A DNA stretch of 6,173 bases from positions 1-6,173 of the forward strand of contig JAEWDJ010000030.1 of assembly GCA_023390155.1 (NCBI GenBank). The letters are read 5' to 3'. The notes beneath the pieces are model-generated. The model did not search any database and was not told where the DNA came from. It saw only the letters and a list, made by a program, of their open reading frames with translations. The translations under genes were made by a program, and so were the position numbers. Below, piece by piece: positions 4,847-6,173 of this stretch. Source of the stretch: Actinomycetes bacterium. Lineage in GTDB: Bacteria > Actinomycetota > Actinomycetes > Actinomycetales > Microbacteriaceae. Position 1 is the stretch's first letter. The number at the start of each line of letters is the position of its first letter.

Positions 4847-4851
4847 AGGAG
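4847..4851 (+). promoter_or_regulatory. Ribosome binding site (AGGAG) fixing the icd start
   Basis: AGGAG ends 5 nt before the GTG at 4857. This selects that GTG over the upstream in-frame TTG at 4800, and homology to the isocitrate dehydrogenase N-terminus also begins there. Confidence 0.8.
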
Positions 4852-4856
4852 AACCA

Positions 4857-6071
4857 GTGGACAAGATCAAGGTTGAAGGAACAGTCGTCGAACTCGACGG
4901 CGACGAGATGACCCGCATCATCTGGCAGTCGATCAAGGACTCGCTCATCCACCCGTACCTGGATGTGGACCTCGAGTACTACGACCTCGGCATCCAGAAG
5001 CGCGACGAGACCGACGACCAGATCACGATCGACGCGGCGCACGCCATCCAGAAGCACGGCGTCGGCGTCAAGTGCGCGACCATCACGCCCGACGAGGCGC
5101 GCGTCGAGGAGTTCGGCCTCAAGAAGATGTGGAAGAGCCCGAACGGCACCATCCGCAACATCCTCGGCGGCGTGGTCTTCCGCGAGCCGATCATCATCTC
5201 CAACATCCCGCGCCTGGTCCCCGGCTGGAACAAGCCGATCATCATCGGCCGTCACGCCTTCGGTGACCAGTACCGCGCCACCGACTTCACGTTCGACGGC
5301 CCGGGCACGCTGACCCTCAGCTTCCAGCCCAACGACGGCGGCGAGGCCCAGAGCTTCGAGGTCTACCAGGCCCCGGGCGCCGGCGTCGCGCTCGCCATGT
5401 ACAACCAGGACGAGTCGATCCGCGACTTCGCGCGGGCCTCGTTCAACTACGGTCTCGACCGCAACTACCCGGTGTACCTCTCGACCAAGAACACGATCTT
5501 GAAGGCCTACGACGGCCGCTTCAAGGACCTGTTCCAGGAGGTCTTCGACACCGAGTACAAGGAGAAGTTCGACGCGGCCGGGCTCACCTACGAGCACCGC
5601 CTGATCGACGACATGGTCGCCTCCAGCCTCAAGTGGGAGGGCGGCTACGTCTGGGCCTGCAAGAACTACGACGGCGACGTGCAGTCCGACACCGTCGCGC
5701 AGGGCTTCGGTTCGCTCGGCCTGATGACCTCCGTGCTCACCACGCCGGACGGCAAGGTCGTCGAGGCGGAGGCCGCGCACGGCACCGTCACGCGGCACTA
5801 CCGCCAGCACCAGCAGGGCAAGCCGACGTCGACGAACCCGATCGCCTCGATCTTCGCCTGGACGCGCGGCCTCGCGCACCGCGGCAAGCTCGACGGCAAC
5901 CAGGAGCTCATCGACTTCACCCACACCCTCGAGGACGTGGTCGTGAAGACGGTCGAGGAGGGCAAGATGACCAAGGACCTCGCGCTCCTGGTCGGCCCCG
6001 AGCAGCCGTTCCTGACCACCGAGGAGTTCCTCGCGGCGATCAGCGACAACCTCAAGGCGCGCGTGGCGTAG
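4857..6071 (+). CDS. icd: NADP-dependent isocitrate dehydrogenase (homodimeric, eukaryotic-like type)
   Basis: This 404-residue enzyme catalyses oxidative decarboxylation of isocitrate to 2-oxoglutarate with NADP+ and Mg2+/Mn2+ in the cytoplasmic TCA cycle. It aligns from end to end, from memory, with human IDH1. The isocitrate-binding residues are in KSPNGTIRNILGG (93-105: S94, N96, R100), plus R109 and R132 in GRHAFGDQYRATDF (131-144). The catalytic Tyr is Y139 and the catalytic Lys is K211 (LSTKNT). Metal-binding aspartates are in RLIDDM (D251/D252) and YDGDVQSD (D274, D278). NADP preference is shown by HGTVTRHY (309-316, R314 and H315). Length is normal for this subfamily, and it is not the monomeric ~740-residue type found in some actinobacteria. 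Codon use is strongly biased to C/G-ending codons, more uniform than its neighbours, as expected for a highly expressed gene. It is transcribed alone, with its own promoter and terminator. Confidence 0.98.
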   Translation: MDKIKVEGTVVELDGDEMTRIIWQSIKDSLIHPYLDVDLEYYDLGIQKRDETDDQITIDAAHAIQKHGVGVKCATITPDEARVEEFGLKKMWKSPNGTIRNILGGVVFREPIIISNIPRLVPGWNKPIIIGRHAFGDQYRATDFTFDGPGTLTLSFQPNDGGEAQSFEVYQAPGAGVALAMYNQDESIRDFARASFNYGLDRNYPVYLSTKNTILKAYDGRFKDLFQEVFDTEYKEKFDAAGLTYEHRLIDDMVASSLKWEGGYVWACKNYDGDVQSDTVAQGFGSLGLMTSVLTTPDGKVVEAEAAHGTVTRHYRQHQQGKPTSTNPIASIFAWTRGLAHRGKLDGNQELIDFTHTLEDVVVKTVEEGKMTKDLALLVGPEQPFLTTEEFLAAISDNLKARVA

Positions 6072-6086
6072 TCCGCAGCAGCGTCT

Positions 6087-6122
6087 CGACGGGCCGGGTG
6101 GAGTCTTCCACCCCGCCCGTCG
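6087..6122. terminator. Strong hairpin terminator downstream of icd
   Basis: CGACGGGC-C-GGGTGG (6087-6101) pairs with CCACCC-C-GCCCGTCG (6108-6122). This gives 14 base pairs with one C/C mismatch and a 6-nt loop (AGTCTT), beginning 15 nt after the icd stop codon. The following TCCTATCC is only partly T-rich, as is common for high-GC terminators. The symmetry would allow it to work on both strands. Confidence 0.85.
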
Positions 6123-6173
6123 TCCTATCCCCGCGGGCGCGGGAGACCCGACAGGGCCGTCGCCCAACACCAT
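6123..6173. other. Right-edge sequence with no assignable gene
   Basis: These 51 bases contain a second small inverted repeat (CCCGCG-GG-CGCGGG). On the minus strand an open frame enters from the right edge and ends in TAG at 6127-6125 after about 15 codons. This could be the tail of a convergent gene sharing the icd terminator, but it is too short to judge. Confidence 0.3.

Noticed and set aside
4800..4856. Upstream extension of icd to a TTG at 4800
   Set aside because: It would include the promoter and ribosome binding site; homology begins at the GTG at 4857.
4712..4948. Upstream extension of the GNAT gene to 4948
   Set aside because: It crosses the icd promoter and coding start, and the added residues do not resemble a GNAT N-terminus.
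4809..6173. Long minus-strand open frame opposite icd
   Set aside because: Mirror of a strongly biased, highly conserved gene; no domain and typical antisense composition.

Overview
The window looks like chromosomal DNA from a high-GC actinobacterium. The signs are very GC-rich third codon positions, several GTG starts, NarL-type two-component genes of actinobacterial style, and start codons with a -10-like box 6 nt upstream and no ribosome binding site. A member of the Microbacteriaceae (Leifsonia/Microbacterium-like) is my guess from the overall look; no search supports it. No mobile elements, tRNA or rRNA genes or CRISPR arrays are visible, and coding density is high. No stretch over 300 bases lacks a gene.

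Layout. (1) Positions 1-409, minus strand: the N-terminal 136 residues of a fold-type III PLP enzyme related to ornithine/diaminopimelate/arginine decarboxylases. The lysine that should hold PLP reads as serine. (2) Positions 410-547: a divergent intergenic region with a 13-bp inverted repeat and repeated ACCCGA-type motifs. (3) Positions 548-3382, plus strand: a compact signalling operon with a stand-alone receiver protein, a NarL/LuxR-type response regulator and an eight-helix membrane histidine kinase, separated by only 4-5 nt. (4) A GC-rich hairpin at 3386-3408 lies between the kinase and a convergent gene for a small lipoprotein (3408-3833, minus). (5) Positions 3919-4711, minus: a GNAT acetyltransferase followed by an alkyltransferase-like DNA-binding protein, overlapping by 17 nt. 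(6) Positions 4712-4856: a divergent promoter region with an 18-bp near-palindrome. (7) Positions 4857-6071, plus: NADP-dependent isocitrate dehydrogenase (icd), with a strong terminator hairpin at 6087-6122.

How the genes work together. The kinase probably senses an envelope or membrane signal through its N-terminal helices. It would phosphorylate the NarL-type regulator and perhaps also the receiver-only protein, which could act as a phosphate sink or as an adaptor to a non-DNA target. The GNAT and alkyltransferase-like proteins form a small operon, with the second translationally coupled to the first. The icd gene is an independent housekeeping unit of the TCA cycle. I see no defence system or other large novel system. 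The most unusual items are the lysine-less decarboxylase-like protein divergent from the signalling operon, the receiver-only partner, and the near-palindrome in the icd promoter.
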